In this document: positions 35,901 to 48,566 of the stretch, one piece after another
Numbering within the stretch: the stretch's first letter is position 1
How the letters are laid out: every line of letters starts with the position of its first letter
Origin: Ficedula albicollis
Taxonomy: Eukaryota > Chordata > Aves > Passeriformes > Muscicapidae
Reading direction: 5' to 3'
Length of the DNA: 64,000 nucleotides
Assembly: GCF_000247815.1 (NCBI RefSeq)
Contig: NC_021673.1
Location: 46,870,081-46,934,080, forward strand
Program-made: the position numbers and the translations under genes
Notes under the pieces: model-generated
The model's input: the letters and a program-made list of their open reading frames with translations, nothing else
Told to the model about the DNA's origin: nothing
Databases searched by the model: none

Positions 35901-38900
35901 AGAAACCTTCCTTTCCTGTGCAGGATGGCCAGCTTTCCCCTTTTCCGCCACAAAGATAACTGGGACCAGACCTGCCACCTCTGGAGAACCACCATCGTCC
36001 TTTTTCCAGCCTGCAACAAGGTTGTGATTTCTCCTGGAGAAAGAGGGAAAAATCGCCTAGGCCAGGCTCCAAAGAAAGACACCATTGATTCTGCTGTGGC
36101 ACAAGGGAAGTGATGAACCCACAGGAAAGGACTGGGCTGCTAAGGAGCACAGCAGGCTTGATCTTAGATCCACATGCACCACAGATATTTTCAGGGAGAG
36201 GGGAGAGGGTCAGCCTGGTCTGTGTTTTTTAAGGTTCTATTTCTGCCTGGTTTAGCAAATATTAGTCTATTTGTGTTGATGGCAATCAAGCTGCCCCGGT
36301 TTAGCCTCTTTCGCTTGGAAGCAAAAGGCAGCTAGCTCAGTGTCTACAAGATTGTGGAGTAAATTTGTGTGAAAATGTAGAGAAACTGCTGTTTATGACC
36401 CTGCTTGAGTTTTCCAGCAGGACCAGCAGATTTTCCTTGTGGCGGCTGCTGTTGCATACTGCAGAGCCTTTTTCTTCAGGAAGATGGTAGTTTAAACTGG
36501 AGTTAGACTTACAGCACCTGCCAAGTTCAACATGCCTCTGAGACAAACACAGCTCTGTCCGTGAGAGGCACCCAACGGCTGAGGCTGTGCAAAGGCCAGC
36601 TCTGCTACGGAAAACATCGGGGAGAGGACTTGGCTGCCTCAAAATGCAACTGCTGCTTGTAATATAGACATAAACTTTTCAAGGAAGGGTTGCTGGAAGG
36701 GCAGAGAGAAATGTGAAATACAGGCCCAGCTATTTTATTTTTATTATTAGTGCGGGAGTTCATTCACAGTTCCCCTAAGCTGCACACAGGCACTGCTCTG
36801 TGCACTGGCTGTCCCTGTGCCAGGACTGCTCAGCTCTTTCCAGCACTCACACCATATGTCCTAGAGCTGGACCCCATCTCACTCTGTCCCTGTCCCCACC
36901 AAGCTGCATCCCCAGCAAGAAGAGATACGGAAAAACTGGGACCCATATGGTCTCCAGGATCTCTGAATTGCCTCTCCTGGGTGCCACTGGAGAAAAATTG
37001 AAGCATCCTGGGCAGCATTGTGGTACAGGAGTTTGGGGGGCGATCCTTCAAATGTTGGTCTGAGCAGCATTGATGCCTCCTTTGATGTTTCAGGGCAACA
37101 CAACCTCCCCCATCCAGAACTGGCATCCTGGTGGAGAGCATCAGAAGATACAGGACCTGCAGCAGTACATGGAGAAGAGCAGCTTGCTGCCCCAACCCAT
37201 TCCTATTTCTGTTTCTCTCATGGGAATGACCATGGTTTGCCTTCTTCATCTTTAGGCCCTGCAGTAGCCCACACTGAAGAGCCAAGCTCCCATTCTCCAT
37301 GCAAGGATCTGTGGTTAAAGTAACCTTACCAGTAACCTGGCCATTTATAAATCCATTCTACCAGCCTCATTAACTGTCCCAATTAGCAGGCAGCTCCCAC
37401 CAGGAAGGTGTCTGTAAGCAAAAGAGAGCTGTTCCTCTCCAGGCAGAAAACATTTAAAAGAGGCCCTATACAGCCACACAACGTGGGGATCCCCAAAATG
37501 CAATGCCAGAAGAAAGAGCAGAAACCATGGGTGATGACCTACATGTCTTTTTACATTTAGTCCTTTACATTTTAGTCCTCTAGAAGCAGCAGCACAAGGG
37601 CCTGATTAACCAAAATGAATATAAAAGCTCCTTGTGCCACAGTAAAAGATGAAGCTGAAAGAGGACTTTTTCCAGACTGGTACATGAATTAGCCCTACAG
37701 CCTGGAGAGAGGGATGGAGTGAAAAGGGATGTGCTGTGCTGCCAATGCTAAATCTGTTGCAAGGAACAGTTTTAGGAACACACTGGCAGCTTCAACCCCT
37801 TATTCTCACTCCCAGGACTGTGTTAACAAGCTCAGCCTTAAATCCTTCAACATTCTCTGTGCGAGCAGATCACCACTCCCAGGCAAAATCCATTTGATTT
37901 GAGTGGCCCTCCTGGGGTTGGTCAGGGGGCAGGTCATGGTCAGAAGGGACAGAGAGGTTAGAAAGGGAAAGGAAGGGGAAATAGATGTGGAAATATTTGG
38001 GCAAAGTGCAGCTGAAGCTGTGCCCATTTGGAGGGCATAAGGGCATCAGCTATAGGAACTTAATGAAATGCAAAAGTGATGGAGTTAAACTACTGGGCAA
38101 GTGCCTTTGGACAAAATGGCCTGACTTTTGAAAACTATAATACAAAGAAACTGGGATTCCCCTTGGAAATGCATCCATGTCTAGGAAAGTTTCCTAAGGT
38201 CCTTGCCTGGACCTGGTCTTGACTGACTTGTCTTTCTTGTTCTCCTCTGCATCATTTTGCCAGGAAAAACATCAGAGCAGCTTCACAGTTTGAACACTGA
38301 TCTGCTCAGCTTCAAGCAGGAACATGGTATATCTGTGTCTTGCATCCCAGCTGTGTGCCCCAGCTGTCTGATACTTTTTCTGCATTTCTTGCCTCCTTTT
38401 TCTTTCCCTGCCATCCAGCACCCAAAAATTCATCAGATTTTTCCTATTTTATCAGTCTCTGCAGTTCATTCTCAGTCCAGTAGATCCAGCTGAATTATTC
38501 ACTGAAATCATTATCATTAATCCAGCCTATTTGCTGAGCCAGCCCTGATGGGCGAATATATTTTTCATTCCTAAGTATTTGCCAAAATAATTTGGGCGAG
38601 CCATTTAGCCTGGGGCCATTCATAGTAGCTATTTGTGTTCCTTTCCATTAAAACTCATCTCTTCCATAATGGCCAGTAGAAGCCCTGTGAAGTGTTGAAA
38701 CCCCACTTGGCTTCTGTTTTGAGCACCTTGATGCTGGTCACAGCCCCCTAAACCATTTCTGCCTTAGCAGCCTTTCTGTGCTGCCAGAATGGCACAACAC
38801 AACTTGGCAGAGTGCAGCACTGGAGGCGGGGCTGTAACTCCCCAGATTAATGCCTTTCCCCTCCATAAATATTGCTTTTTTTGCTTTGTTTTATTCTCCC

Positions 38901-41020
38901 CAGTCATAAGTTTTCCTGGTTATGGACATCAGAGTTACGTGGATTTTCTGTTTGCTTCTTCAAAAGTGCACATGCATATGGGTGGAGAAATTGTATAAAA
39001 TGCCAAAGATTATATTTTTCCAAGTGTTGTAGTAGTTCTATGGTTACGGTCACAGAGAGAAAAGGAAATGCAAACGTTCAGCAAAGTGGCCACAGGAGCT
39101 GGAACTGAGCCTCTCTGCATAAGAGTGGTGTGTATTTAACACAGGCAGCTACAGGCTCACGGGTCTCTTTCAAAATATAACCTGAGCACAGTGTTGAAGC
39201 CTGATCTCTTGGGAGAGTAATTTCTGGGGGATGGATGCTTAAAAATTGCACGTTGTTCTGTTTGCTTATTTCCATTTCCTGAACCCTGGTAAGGATGTGC
39301 AACACCCTCAGACACACAGAATCCTTTAGTCACTGGGTAGATCATTGTCATTTGCTAACAATGTAGTACGTGTTTAATATTAATTAAGCTTTTAGCAATG
39401 CATGCATATTGCAATTTGAAGGATTCACCCTTTGTTATATATGGGTCTATCAGTAATTTATTTGTTGTAAATCCTGACAAGTTGAAAAGCTCTCAGCTAC
39501 TCAATCAAGTTTTTATCAAAAATACTGACACTTAACCCAGAAGGTTGCAAGCTGAGCCCAGCCCAGCCTCTGAAAACATAAATAAAATTCAACTTTTGAG
39601 ATGTGTGGTGCTTAAAAGGAGTCCTGGATTAGCCAGACGATACTAACTTCATTCCTTCAGACTCCACAATCATAAGGATCCAAATCTGTTTCTGTTCTTA
39701 CCAGTAGTATGACAGAAGAGACAAACTGCTTGAAACCTCTTTCAAATTTATGCCCAAGAAGCCAAAGCTGATTACACCGGATAAACTTTTGGCCCATTAG
39801 CTGCTGAAAAACAAATAAGTTCTTTTCTTAGCTTGCAAGACAGAGGATCTATCCTTGGACACAGCCACAATCAGCACTAAAGCAATACCTCCCCTTCATG
39901 CACACTCATATCTCCTCAAGTATCTTTTCCCATCTGCTGTCTGCCACAGTCATCTTTGGATCATGCAGCCTGTCTCTGACCATCTTCTTTTACCATCCTT
40001 TGATAAAAAATGATCATCAGCCTCCTGAGTAGCATTGGTGGTGGTTTGCAGACAGGCAGGTGCTCTGGATCTGCCAACCTACCTGCAGTTCACACTGATT
40101 TATTTTCTATCCATACCTTGACAGTATACCTTTGCACGGCCAGAGAGGACTCTGCCTTCCCTGTGCCTCCGTCAGGGCTATAAAGCAAACAATAAAAATA
40201 CCCCGTGTCAAGACATCAGATTTCAGGTGTTCTGCCTGTAAATTTTTTAGCCTCCAGTAATGAGTTTTTGCAAACAGGTGATAAAATGTGTTTGCAACCT
40301 CCATTTTAGGTAAAAACAGTGCACAATAAGCACACCCAAGGAGAAAAAAGATATTGTTTCACAGCTTGATATATTCATTGTTTTACACCCACACGCTGCA
40401 TTAAATGAGTTGCCATCAATCAGCTAGGAAATGCTTTAGGTGTGAAGAGTGCCATGTTTTAGAGAACCAAAGGATGTGCTGCAGAGCCTTTCATCATGAG
40501 GATGGGGACACTGCTCTGGGAAATGGTTGTTTCCAAAGATAAAGCCCCATGGATCAAAATTCAACCCAAGAAAAAACAGTAAAATTATACTGATGCTATG
40601 AAAGAGCTCTGGACCAGCTCCCAGAAACACCATTAACAAAGGCACTGCACAAAACCTCTACTTGCTGCACTGACTGGTGGTACCTCACCTTCCTTTCTCT
40701 CTCTCCTGCTCATGGGTAGGAGCCTAGCTGACACAAGCAGTGATTCTGTCCAGGTTGAAAGACAAATTTGCATCATGTGGAGACTCATAAGTAAAACGAG
40801 ATCTCTATCACAAGGCCTATTTTTTTTTATAAATGACCCAGTCTTGAAATTTACAGTTGTTAAAGTTTGATGGCTAGGGCTCATATTTGCATGAAAATTG
40901 TACCAGCTTTGTGCACCTGATCTCCAGGCAATTTTACTTAAAACTTGGATGTTAGTACAAGCTAGGAATATAACTATGAGGAGAATCAAATCCTGTTCAA
41001 CCTGAGCTTTCATGCACCAG
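35901..41020. other. Unique non-coding DNA with one conserved-looking patch
   Basis: About 5 kb without a firm gene or transposon. A 15-bp direct repeat (TTTACATTTAGTCC-like) lies near 37550-37582. The stretch 38497-38680 is rich in homeodomain-type cores (CATTATCATTAATCC, CCATTAAAACTCAT) and has the look of a vertebrate conserved non-coding element, but only alignment can tell. Confidence 0.45.
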
Positions 41021-41410
41021 CACCATTTCTCTGGGCAATCTGTGCCACTGTTTTACCACCCTCATTGTAATAAACTCCTCCTTATATAGTCTGAATCTAC
41101 CTTCCTTTAGATTAAAACCATTACCCCTTGTTCTATTGCTACAGGCCCAAGTGAAAATGTTTATCCCCATCTTTCTTATAAGAAAGCACCCCTTCAGGTA
41201 CTGGGGGGCTGCTATAAGATCTCTCTGGGTCCTTCTCTTGTCCAGACTGAACAATCCCAACTCTTTCAGCCTGTCCTCACAGGAGACATGCTTCAGTTCT
41301 TTAATCATTCCCGTAGCCCTCTTCTGGATTCATTCCAACAGATCCAAGTCTTTCCTGTCCTGAGGAGTTCAGCACTTCTGACACCCTGGTTACACTATGC
41401 TGAGCAGGTA
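41021..41410 (-). mobile_element. CR1 LINE fragment with ORF2 C-terminal remnant (antisense)
   Basis: The + strand contains CCACCCTCATTGTAATAAAC-like, ACCCCTTGTTCTATTGCTAC and CAGCCTGTCCTCACAGGAG, all CR1 landmarks in reverse complement. The minus strand keeps an open frame (41308-40997) with the CR1 ORF2 C-terminal signature: KRRTQRDLIAAPQYLKG, then SNRTRGNGFNLKEGRFRL, then RVVKQWHRLPREMV. This is the far end of the reverse-transcriptase protein of the element, well past the catalytic domain, so it cannot act. The 3' untranslated tail is absent on the low-coordinate side and the rest of ORF2 is missing on the other: a 5'-truncated, partly eroded copy. Confidence 0.92.
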
Positions 41411-43256
41411 TTGCTGGAAGAGAACAAAAAATGAATACGACATGACCTTCTCTATGTATGGCTCTGATGTAAATCTGAATCGAGGAAAGCTTGTGGAGCC
41501 TGATAGTCTGAATCCAGAAGCACAAAGCTGTCAGCTTTGAATGGACATAGGGCAAGCAGAGAAAACTGGCAACCCTACTGCTGTTGTACATCAACTGCTA
41601 CTTAAAACATATGATTTTTAAGTAAGAGATTCCAGGAAAACAGGAGTCATGCAGCCACAGCCCCAGGCTCCCAGCACCATTTCTACCTCTGACCACTGCA
41701 CTGTGATGAACCTCCTCAGTGTGTCCCTACGCCCATGGACACTTCCAGATGCACGCGTTGGGGCTGCGGATGAGGAGAGCCATGGGAGGGGGCCAGCATC
41801 TTCTGGGAGGAGCAGATGGTCTCAGCCTTCCCATGGCAGCTGCAGTTGCACCTGTTTAGAAATTGCCACAAAGAGCCAATTTTCATTACACAAAGCACTG
41901 AAAACTTGTCTGCTGGAAACCACATTTCATCATAACCTACACAAACTTGATCTTGAATGGCAACTGGGTGATTAAATGAAACTCTATTAGCCTGAGTCTA
42001 TTTTTGAATCACATTTTAACTATCTTCTGATTTTTACACCTGAGCAATTTTCATGCAGACCGTCTCCCTGCTGCAAACACATGGGAAGCTGAGCCCAGCA
42101 GACTAACACAGGAAAAAGTTACAAGATTTAAAGAGGATTTGTGCCTGTCCCTCTCTCTCTGCAGAAATCCTGCCTGGGGACCAGAGCCCAGCTTTGTTTG
42201 AGGGTAGGGTCAGATGACTGCACTGTCAGAAATTGCCATGCTTCCCACTGAGATATGGTATCACTGCACAGTGGTCACCTTGGAAAAAAATTACTTGAAA
42301 GAAGTTATTCTCACAGGAACAAAACTCACCTCCCTGCCTGCTCTCTCTGCTCACTTCCAGGCAGTGATCTGCAACCAACTGCAGGAACGGGAGGGGGTTG
42401 GTGAAGGAAGGGAATTGAATACTTAAACACCTGGCTGCATATTATGAAATGTTTTACATGTAAAATAGGTTAAAGAATATCATGAGGAGGAGAGAATAAA
42501 GAACAGCAGGTTCATGATTACTAGCATTGGTCTAACATGCATTCCCCATAAAATCAAAACACACAGGAAAACAGCATCTTAAGGAAAAAGAGAAGCTCAG
42601 ATCAGATTTTTGGGTATTCTAAGGAGTTCAAAGCCTTGTAAAAAATTATGATTAGCCTGAATGACAGCATTCAAAGCACCAGGAGATCTCAGTGAAGCGA
42701 ATCACACTGAACTAAAATTAGCAGCGTCTAAAATTCAGCCATCTACTTGGCATGCACACACAATGCTTCCCTGGCCCCAGACCCAACACATCACTCAGCC
42801 TTCCCAGTGCCGTCAGCTCCTTGCTTTCAAAAGCACTGCTGAGTGAACTGCTGCTGCTCATATGCAGCCTGCACCTGTCTGGAGGCAGAAAACCCAATTG
42901 CTAGACACAGGCTGGGCTTTTTTCCCTAATACTTCCTCCAAGGTTTGTTTGCTGATTGTTTTCCAGGCAGCTGGAATTCAAGGTAAAAGTGGGGACTGTC
43001 TATCAGTGAAAGGATGGGGAAAAATGGATATAATAGGATGAGATCATATGTCTAGAAATAAGCTGGAATCCCACATGGCTCAAAATGGACATGAGCCATG
43101 TCTTAAGAAGAGCAAGGAAGGGTTTACTGTGGTTCACAGGCTATGGAGCAGTATGACAAGAGTTAAGGTCTGCTTCTAGGGCGACTTCAGAGACAGAATG
43201 AGTGTGGAAATAAAGGTTTCTTGCTCTGCTCTAGATCCTGTGTGTTGCATATATCC
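41411..43256. other. Unique non-coding DNA, nothing recognised
   Basis: No gene, RNA or transposon recognised. Short frames on both strands lack domains. Confidence 0.5.
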
Positions 43257-43360
43257 GTGCACAGTGTACACCTGGACTCACCCTAAACATCTTTACAGCT
43301 CTAGGCAATCTGTGCACAGTGTACACCTGGACTCACCCTAAACATCTTTACAGCTCTAGG
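43257..43360. repeat. Tandem duplication, period 55 bp, two identical copies
   Basis: Forty-nine bases from GTGCACAGTGTACACC to CAGCTCTAGG occur at 43257-43305 and 43312-43360 with no difference seen, separated by CAATCT. The unit begins with the palindrome-rich GTGCACAGTGTACAC. Confidence 0.97.
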
Positions 43361-43574
43361 CTCACTATTTCCATTTGATGCCTGCAGTCCCATATGCACA
43401 CAGGTCAAGCTCTGAGCCATGCTTAAGCACTCACTGCCCTTGCCCAGGCCCACATTTTTGCTCCTAAGATCTGGAGGAACCAGTGTGATTGTGCTACAGA
43501 CTCATTTGCCTGCAGTCATCCCAAAGCCAGCTTTTGGAAGCTGGAAACTTTGAGCCCAATCCACGGTTTAGCTA

Positions 43575-43690
43575 AGAGTCAGTGGTGTAGTGGAAAGTAT
43601 TCAGGTGAAGGGGTCCAGCGCTTGTCTCACCCACAGAGTGCTCATTTGTGAGGACTAACTCCTCCTAGAGATCATGAAAAGGATGACACA
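43575..43690 (+). mobile_element. Possible decayed MIR-like SINE head
   Basis: CAGTGGTGTAGTGGAAAG resembles the tRNA-derived head of amniote MIR elements (A-box region TGG-AGTGG), and CTCATTTGTGAGGACTAA about 60 bp later resembles the CTCATCTGTAAAATGGGG region. The sequence between is poorly matched. Chance similarity is a real possibility. Confidence 0.3.
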
Positions 43691-45448
43691 GAACATTAAG
43701 ACAGATTGACAATCTAGCTTCCTGTGCAGCTTTCATTTCCATCTATACAAAACCCCTCAAAAATGAATAGACTCTATGATTATGAAATATTGGGAAATGC
43801 TGAATGTGTTTGGGGCTTTTTTTCTGAAGAAACAGTTCGGTAGGAAATATCTCCCGTGGCTCATATTACGCAATCTTCATATGCATAGCTAAAGACCAAG
43901 AGAGTTTCAGGTGCAATAAAACCCCCATGTCCCATGATTATACTAATGTAAATAATGGACATGTAGAAGACTCCCTATTTACCGTTTGCAAGGGCTTTTC
44001 ACTTGCTTCCATGCGAATTTCACATCAGATAAAACACTGGGCTGGAGAGGATACCTGACCTCTCCAATACAGTAATTTGCATGCTACTATTTTTTCTGAC
44101 AGCCTTGATCTTCTGATGTCTCACTGTGGAGTTTCTTCTCACCCATATCCCCTTTCTGCACAGATATGTGCTACCTGCATCCTTGTGATAAGGCATTTTC
44201 ACAGGCTTTCCTGGGTGCAGCCTTTGAAAGAAGAACTACAATCAAAAGGATGTATTTGGGTGCTAATGGAGCCTGCTGTGGACCACCCAGTGGAAAAGGA
44301 CACAATTTATGGACAAGAAGCAGTGGAAGCTGTGAGACGAGAGAGAGTGAGGAAAGGAGGCGGTCCAGATGCTGGTCTGGCTTGGAACAGCAGCCACCCA
44401 TGTGCTTTGTTTATTTCATCTCTCTGTGTCCCCAGGCTCCGTTTTAGGTTCTGCAAACACCTTTTCCTGATGCCGTCTACCACTGAACTAAAATGAATTT
44501 GTCTGGCTCTCAAGCCCATCCAGAACAGCTTCTCAACCCTCCTGCATCAGGAGCACAACACTATTTTATGCATCCTCCCATCTCCTTGAGGTGGTTCACA
44601 GATCATCACCAGCACTGACCCTTCCAACTCACCTTACCCTAGATGAAGACAGGCAGTGGCACCCAAGGCCCTTTTTAATCAGCAGGCTTCTATTACAACC
44701 CTGATGCTCAGTCATGCCAAGCCAGCACTCGCAAAAAACTTCCTGCCCTGATAGCTATCTTACCTTGCCATTCCGTGGAACAGGAAATATGGAGACATAT
44801 CTTTGGGACCACCAAATTAGAAATCTCCTATGGCATGCAAGTAGCAGGTAGCTGATAAACTAGCCAAAGTAAAGCAGGGGAGGACAGCACTTGCTTGGAG
44901 CACACAAACACTGGTTCAGAAACAGGCATAAAAAAGCAGTTTGAGACACGATCATTCAGGCTGTTACTCCTGAGTTTTGCCCGCCTAACATTTTGCAGGA
45001 TAAACAAATGCTGAAGTTTCCTGAAATGCTTGGAGATGACTATTATTTACTGCAGATCTCAAGTACAGCAGGTAAGAGCCCTGAGGCTAAAGCCATGCCT
45101 TTTCCTAGACTTGTGAACTGCTATCCCAATTTTGTCTGTAGATAAAGCATTAAAAATGGATAACTTTTGCTCCCCCTCATTCCTTTCCTTACTTCTCTTC
45201 CTGCTGCTCACTTAAGTTTGCCACAGAAACCTTCTAGCACTGAGCCAAAACACCCCACAGCAAGCCAGTGCCCTCTTTCAGAGATGCTGGCATCCCATGC
45301 TGCTGGAACACCGGTGCCACACACTGCACTGCAGATGCTGGGGACTGAGGGAAGAGGAAAGCAAGGGGGAGGAAAACAAAAGCAAAGGCAAAGGACAGGA
45401 GCTGAAAAACAAGGACTTTGTCATGGCAGCTATTCTTGGGCCGGGCTT
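43691..45448. other. Unique non-coding DNA, nothing firmly recognised
   Basis: Two overlapping + frames at 44077-44496 and 44166-44447 follow a reasonable splice-acceptor-like tract (CCCCTTTCTGCACAG), but neither frame shows a known domain. I see no other feature. Confidence 0.45.
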
Positions 45449-46036
45449 GAGGGACGTTGTTTGCCATTGGGAAACTGAACACAAAAAATTCCCCTGCAGG
45501 AATGTCAAGAAGGTTGTGAGCACCTGGGACTTGAGACACATCTACTTTTCCACAGCACTTCTTTTCTTCCACATACACAAATGCAATGAAATGCTGTATT
45601 TTTCCACAGGAGCCCCAAGATGGAGGTAAAAGGGAGCAGAACCTAGATGTGAACAGCTACATACAGCATTTCCTAACTTCTAAACAATGGACTCCATAAC
45701 GGCAGGAGCCTTCCTTTCCAGTCTGCATGCGTCAGGATGTTGACTCACGCACATACACGGACACACAAGGTAGGTTTTTGGTCACCACCAGTGAGCAGAG
45801 CACTGCTGGGAGCAGGGAAGCCACACAAGTTGTGCATGCCAGACAGCAAACTATAGAGCAGAGAGATAAGACATCTCCCAGGCAGAACAGTACTACACCC
45901 ATCATCTGAGTCATGGAGGCAGGGTGCCCCAGCAACAATATAAATGGTTTTGCTCTGGTGAGGCTTCTGGGAGGTTTGGGGAGAGGCAGCAGAGTTATAC
46001 TGGACACAAGTATGCAGCAACAGTTACTGCTGCCAT
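45449..46036. repeat. 588-bp tandem duplication, copy 1
   Basis: This copy starts GAGGGACGTTGTTTGCC and ends AGTTACTGCTGCCAT, directly abutting copy 2 at 46037. The only difference noticed is C versus T at 45455/46043. It contains AP-1 heptamers at 45741-45747 and 45907-45913. Identical 60-codon + frames (45727-45909 here) and 91-codon minus frames recur in both copies because 588 is a multiple of three, but they show no recognisable domain. Confidence 0.97.
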
Positions 46037-46624
46037 GAGGGATGTTGTTTGCCATTGGGAAACTGAACACAAAAAATTCCCCTGCAGGAATGTCAAGAAG
46101 GTTGTGAGCACCTGGGACTTGAGACACATCTACTTTTCCACAGCACTTCTTTTCTTCCACATACACAAATGCAATGAAATGCTGTATTTTTCCACAGGAG
46201 CCCCAAGATGGAGGTAAAAGGGAGCAGAACCTAGATGTGAACAGCTACATACAGCATTTCCTAACTTCTAAACAATGGACTCCATAACGGCAGGAGCCTT
46301 CCTTTCCAGTCTGCATGCGTCAGGATGTTGACTCACGCACATACACGGACACACAAGGTAGGTTTTTGGTCACCACCAGTGAGCAGAGCACTGCTGGGAG
46401 CAGGGAAGCCACACAAGTTGTGCATGCCAGACAGCAAACTATAGAGCAGAGAGATAAGACATCTCCCAGGCAGAACAGTACTACACCCATCATCTGAGTC
46501 ATGGAGGCAGGGTGCCCCAGCAACAATATAAATGGTTTTGCTCTGGTGAGGCTTCTGGGAGGTTTGGGGAGAGGCAGCAGAGTTATACTGGACACAAGTA
46601 TGCAGCAACAGTTACTGCTGCCAT
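46037..46624. repeat. 588-bp tandem duplication, copy 2
   Basis: Second head-to-tail copy. It starts GAGGGATGTTGTTTGCC at the exact end of copy 1 and ends at GCTGCCAT, after which the sequence becomes unique (CTTCCTAAACC). AP-1 heptamers recur at 46329-46335 and 46495-46501. Near-perfect identity means a very young event, a copy-number polymorphism, or a false duplication in the assembly. Confidence 0.97.
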
Positions 46625-48515
46625 CTTCCTAAACCTTTCCACATTGTTTGGGGGAGTTCTCTCTCCACCAACCAGTAGATATGTCCTCTCAACCAATACA
46701 CTGAATTAGCAGGCAATGAAGGAATGAGCTTTCCCATCTGCTCTGCATGCTTAAAGAGAGGGTAACATTGCCCAGAAACATCTTACCTGGCAAGACTAGG
46801 CACTCATCATGCATCAGCCTCTGGCAGATTGCAGTCTCCCAGATTTATATGAAGATACAGGTATTTCCTCTGATTTAGGGAAGGACTGCCAACAGGTTTT
46901 TTTCAAATGTCCCCTCTGGTAGCAAGAGGCCACCCAAATCCCATGGCAGTGTTAGTTTCCTGCCTGGATGAGCACAAATTTAACAATCAGGAGAAAGTTT
47001 TGCAAAAGACCCTTTGGTGGCTTTCGTTTCTTAGGAGCAGGGGGCAGATAAGCCTGATTACAAGTTTTGCATAGATCATTTTCAGATTTTCCTCTCTGGG
47101 CCACACAGACTTGCCTGAGGCATTGTTACTTAAAAAAAAAATCCAAACTTAATCTGCTCGACAGATTTGTTGGCAATATATGGATCTTACAGTTCATTCT
47201 GTCTGAGTACTTGTTAGACGCACTTATGTACACGCATGTTTTTATTTACAAAAGACTGACACGCCCATGTCTGGCTCACTTCATAGCCTTTGTTCCAGAG
47301 ACCTGGCAGGGCTTCCTAAAAACAGGATCTCACGTTAAAACCTATTATTATTCCATTTGCAAATAATGAGGTTTAATTTTACTTTCGATAGGTATTCAGA
47401 GAAGTAGATCTTGACTGTTTTGTGTCTTCACAGCTCATGAAGGCAGGAGACGTGTCAACACAGATAAGACAAGCACGCTTTTAAGTCAGAGCAAATACTT
47501 GCAGAAAATGTACTGCATTCTTCCAGCCTGGTAACCCCAGAGGGCACTGGGCTGCTCTGTTTACTTTGGAAAGGAGACTTCCCCTCTGTGCAAGAGTTAG
47601 ACAGAGGCTCATGGAACTGACAAAGTTATTTGTTACGAATAATTTCAGAAATTTCAGCCTTCAACATTGACAGTTTGTTTGCAAGCAAGGCCCATTTTTA
47701 CAAAGACCTCTTCTCTATTCATAGCTAGCCTCTCCTGGCAAGTACTCCAGGCAAATAAATTTCAGCCTCCCAGTTGTTTGCACACTGTGTCCACTCGCTA
47801 TTATTAGTTCTACAGAGAGTGGTGGACTCTAAGTTCCTGCATGAAGAGTTAATTCCCTCTGGTCTAAGCAGAAGGAGGCAGCCCAACCTCGATCAGCACT
47901 GCCCTGGCTGGAAGCACACCACGCCTGGACAAATGTACTTATTCACCACATCCTCCATCAGGTCTGCTGCAAACTCCAAGACACCCAGAAGACACTGGTT
48001 GTGTTGTGATAGATGCTTGTGGTATTTTGGCAGGTGCATAATTTATTTGCTGGAAATTAAAAAAAAAAAAAAAACACACACAAAAAAACCTGCTGTTTCA
48101 GGGTAGCCAAAGCTACTTGTAAATTCAGGCAACTCCACTCTTCATGGACCATCTGAACATTTAGCAAGCCAAACAGACCAAGCGCAAACTGTTCCAGTTG
48201 CTGCTGAGATGAAAAGGTTACCACTCCCAAACACAATTCAGTGTCTCAGCATTTCCCTATCATAAGGGAAGTTATTACATTGACCTTTATTATCCACTTC
48301 AAACAGATTGTTTTATTACTTCCAAACTCAAATCTGTAAACTCTCCAGCTTAATAACTTCTAAAAAATTGAGACCATACAGCTATTAAAAAGATTTTTTA
48401 AAATTTGCTGGATCTTTAATCAGTGCACAATTCAAAGTTACACAGGTTTTGTAAAGTTACACAGCAATAACAACTGATGACAAGGATGTGGGGAAAAAGA
48501 TATGACAGCTGGGAA
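46625..48515. other. Unique non-coding DNA
   Basis: No gene recognised. An A-rich tract with a short (CA)n lies at 48058-48088. It looks like a poly-A, but I see no retroposed gene body upstream. Confidence 0.5.
48058..48088. repeat. A-rich tract with short CA repeat
   Basis: Sixteen or so A residues, then ACACACAC and a further A run. Simple sequence; no target-site duplication identified. Confidence 0.8.
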
Positions 48516-48558
48516 GGAGGAGAGGAGAGGAGAGGAGAGGAGAGGAGAGGAGAGGAGA
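48516..48558. repeat. (AGAGG)n purine microsatellite
   Basis: About eight AGAGG pentamers. It ends eight bases before the 1103-bp duplication begins and is not included in the duplicated unit, so only copy 1 is preceded by it. An all-purine strand of this kind can form triplex or other non-B DNA. Confidence 0.95.
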
Positions 48559-48566
48559 AAAAAATT

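Noticed and set aside
36830..37300. 156-codon minus-strand frame and opposing + frames
   Set aside because: Several overlapping frames of similar length exist on both strands in this GC-moderate region; no domain and no donor site to pair with the acceptor-like TTTGATGTTTCAG.
40997..41308. Minus-strand 103-codon frame as a host gene
   Set aside because: Its sequence matches the C-terminal end of CR1 ORF2, so it belongs to the transposon remnant.
45727..46608. Repeated 60- and 91-codon frames as a possible duplicated small gene pair
   Set aside because: They repeat only because the 588-bp segment is duplicated in phase; starts are not in a convincing context and no domain is visible.
47774..48088. 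Possible processed pseudogene ending in the A-rich tract
   Set aside because: The upstream frame has no recognisable protein and no flanking direct repeats were found; poly-A retrocopies are also rare in birds.
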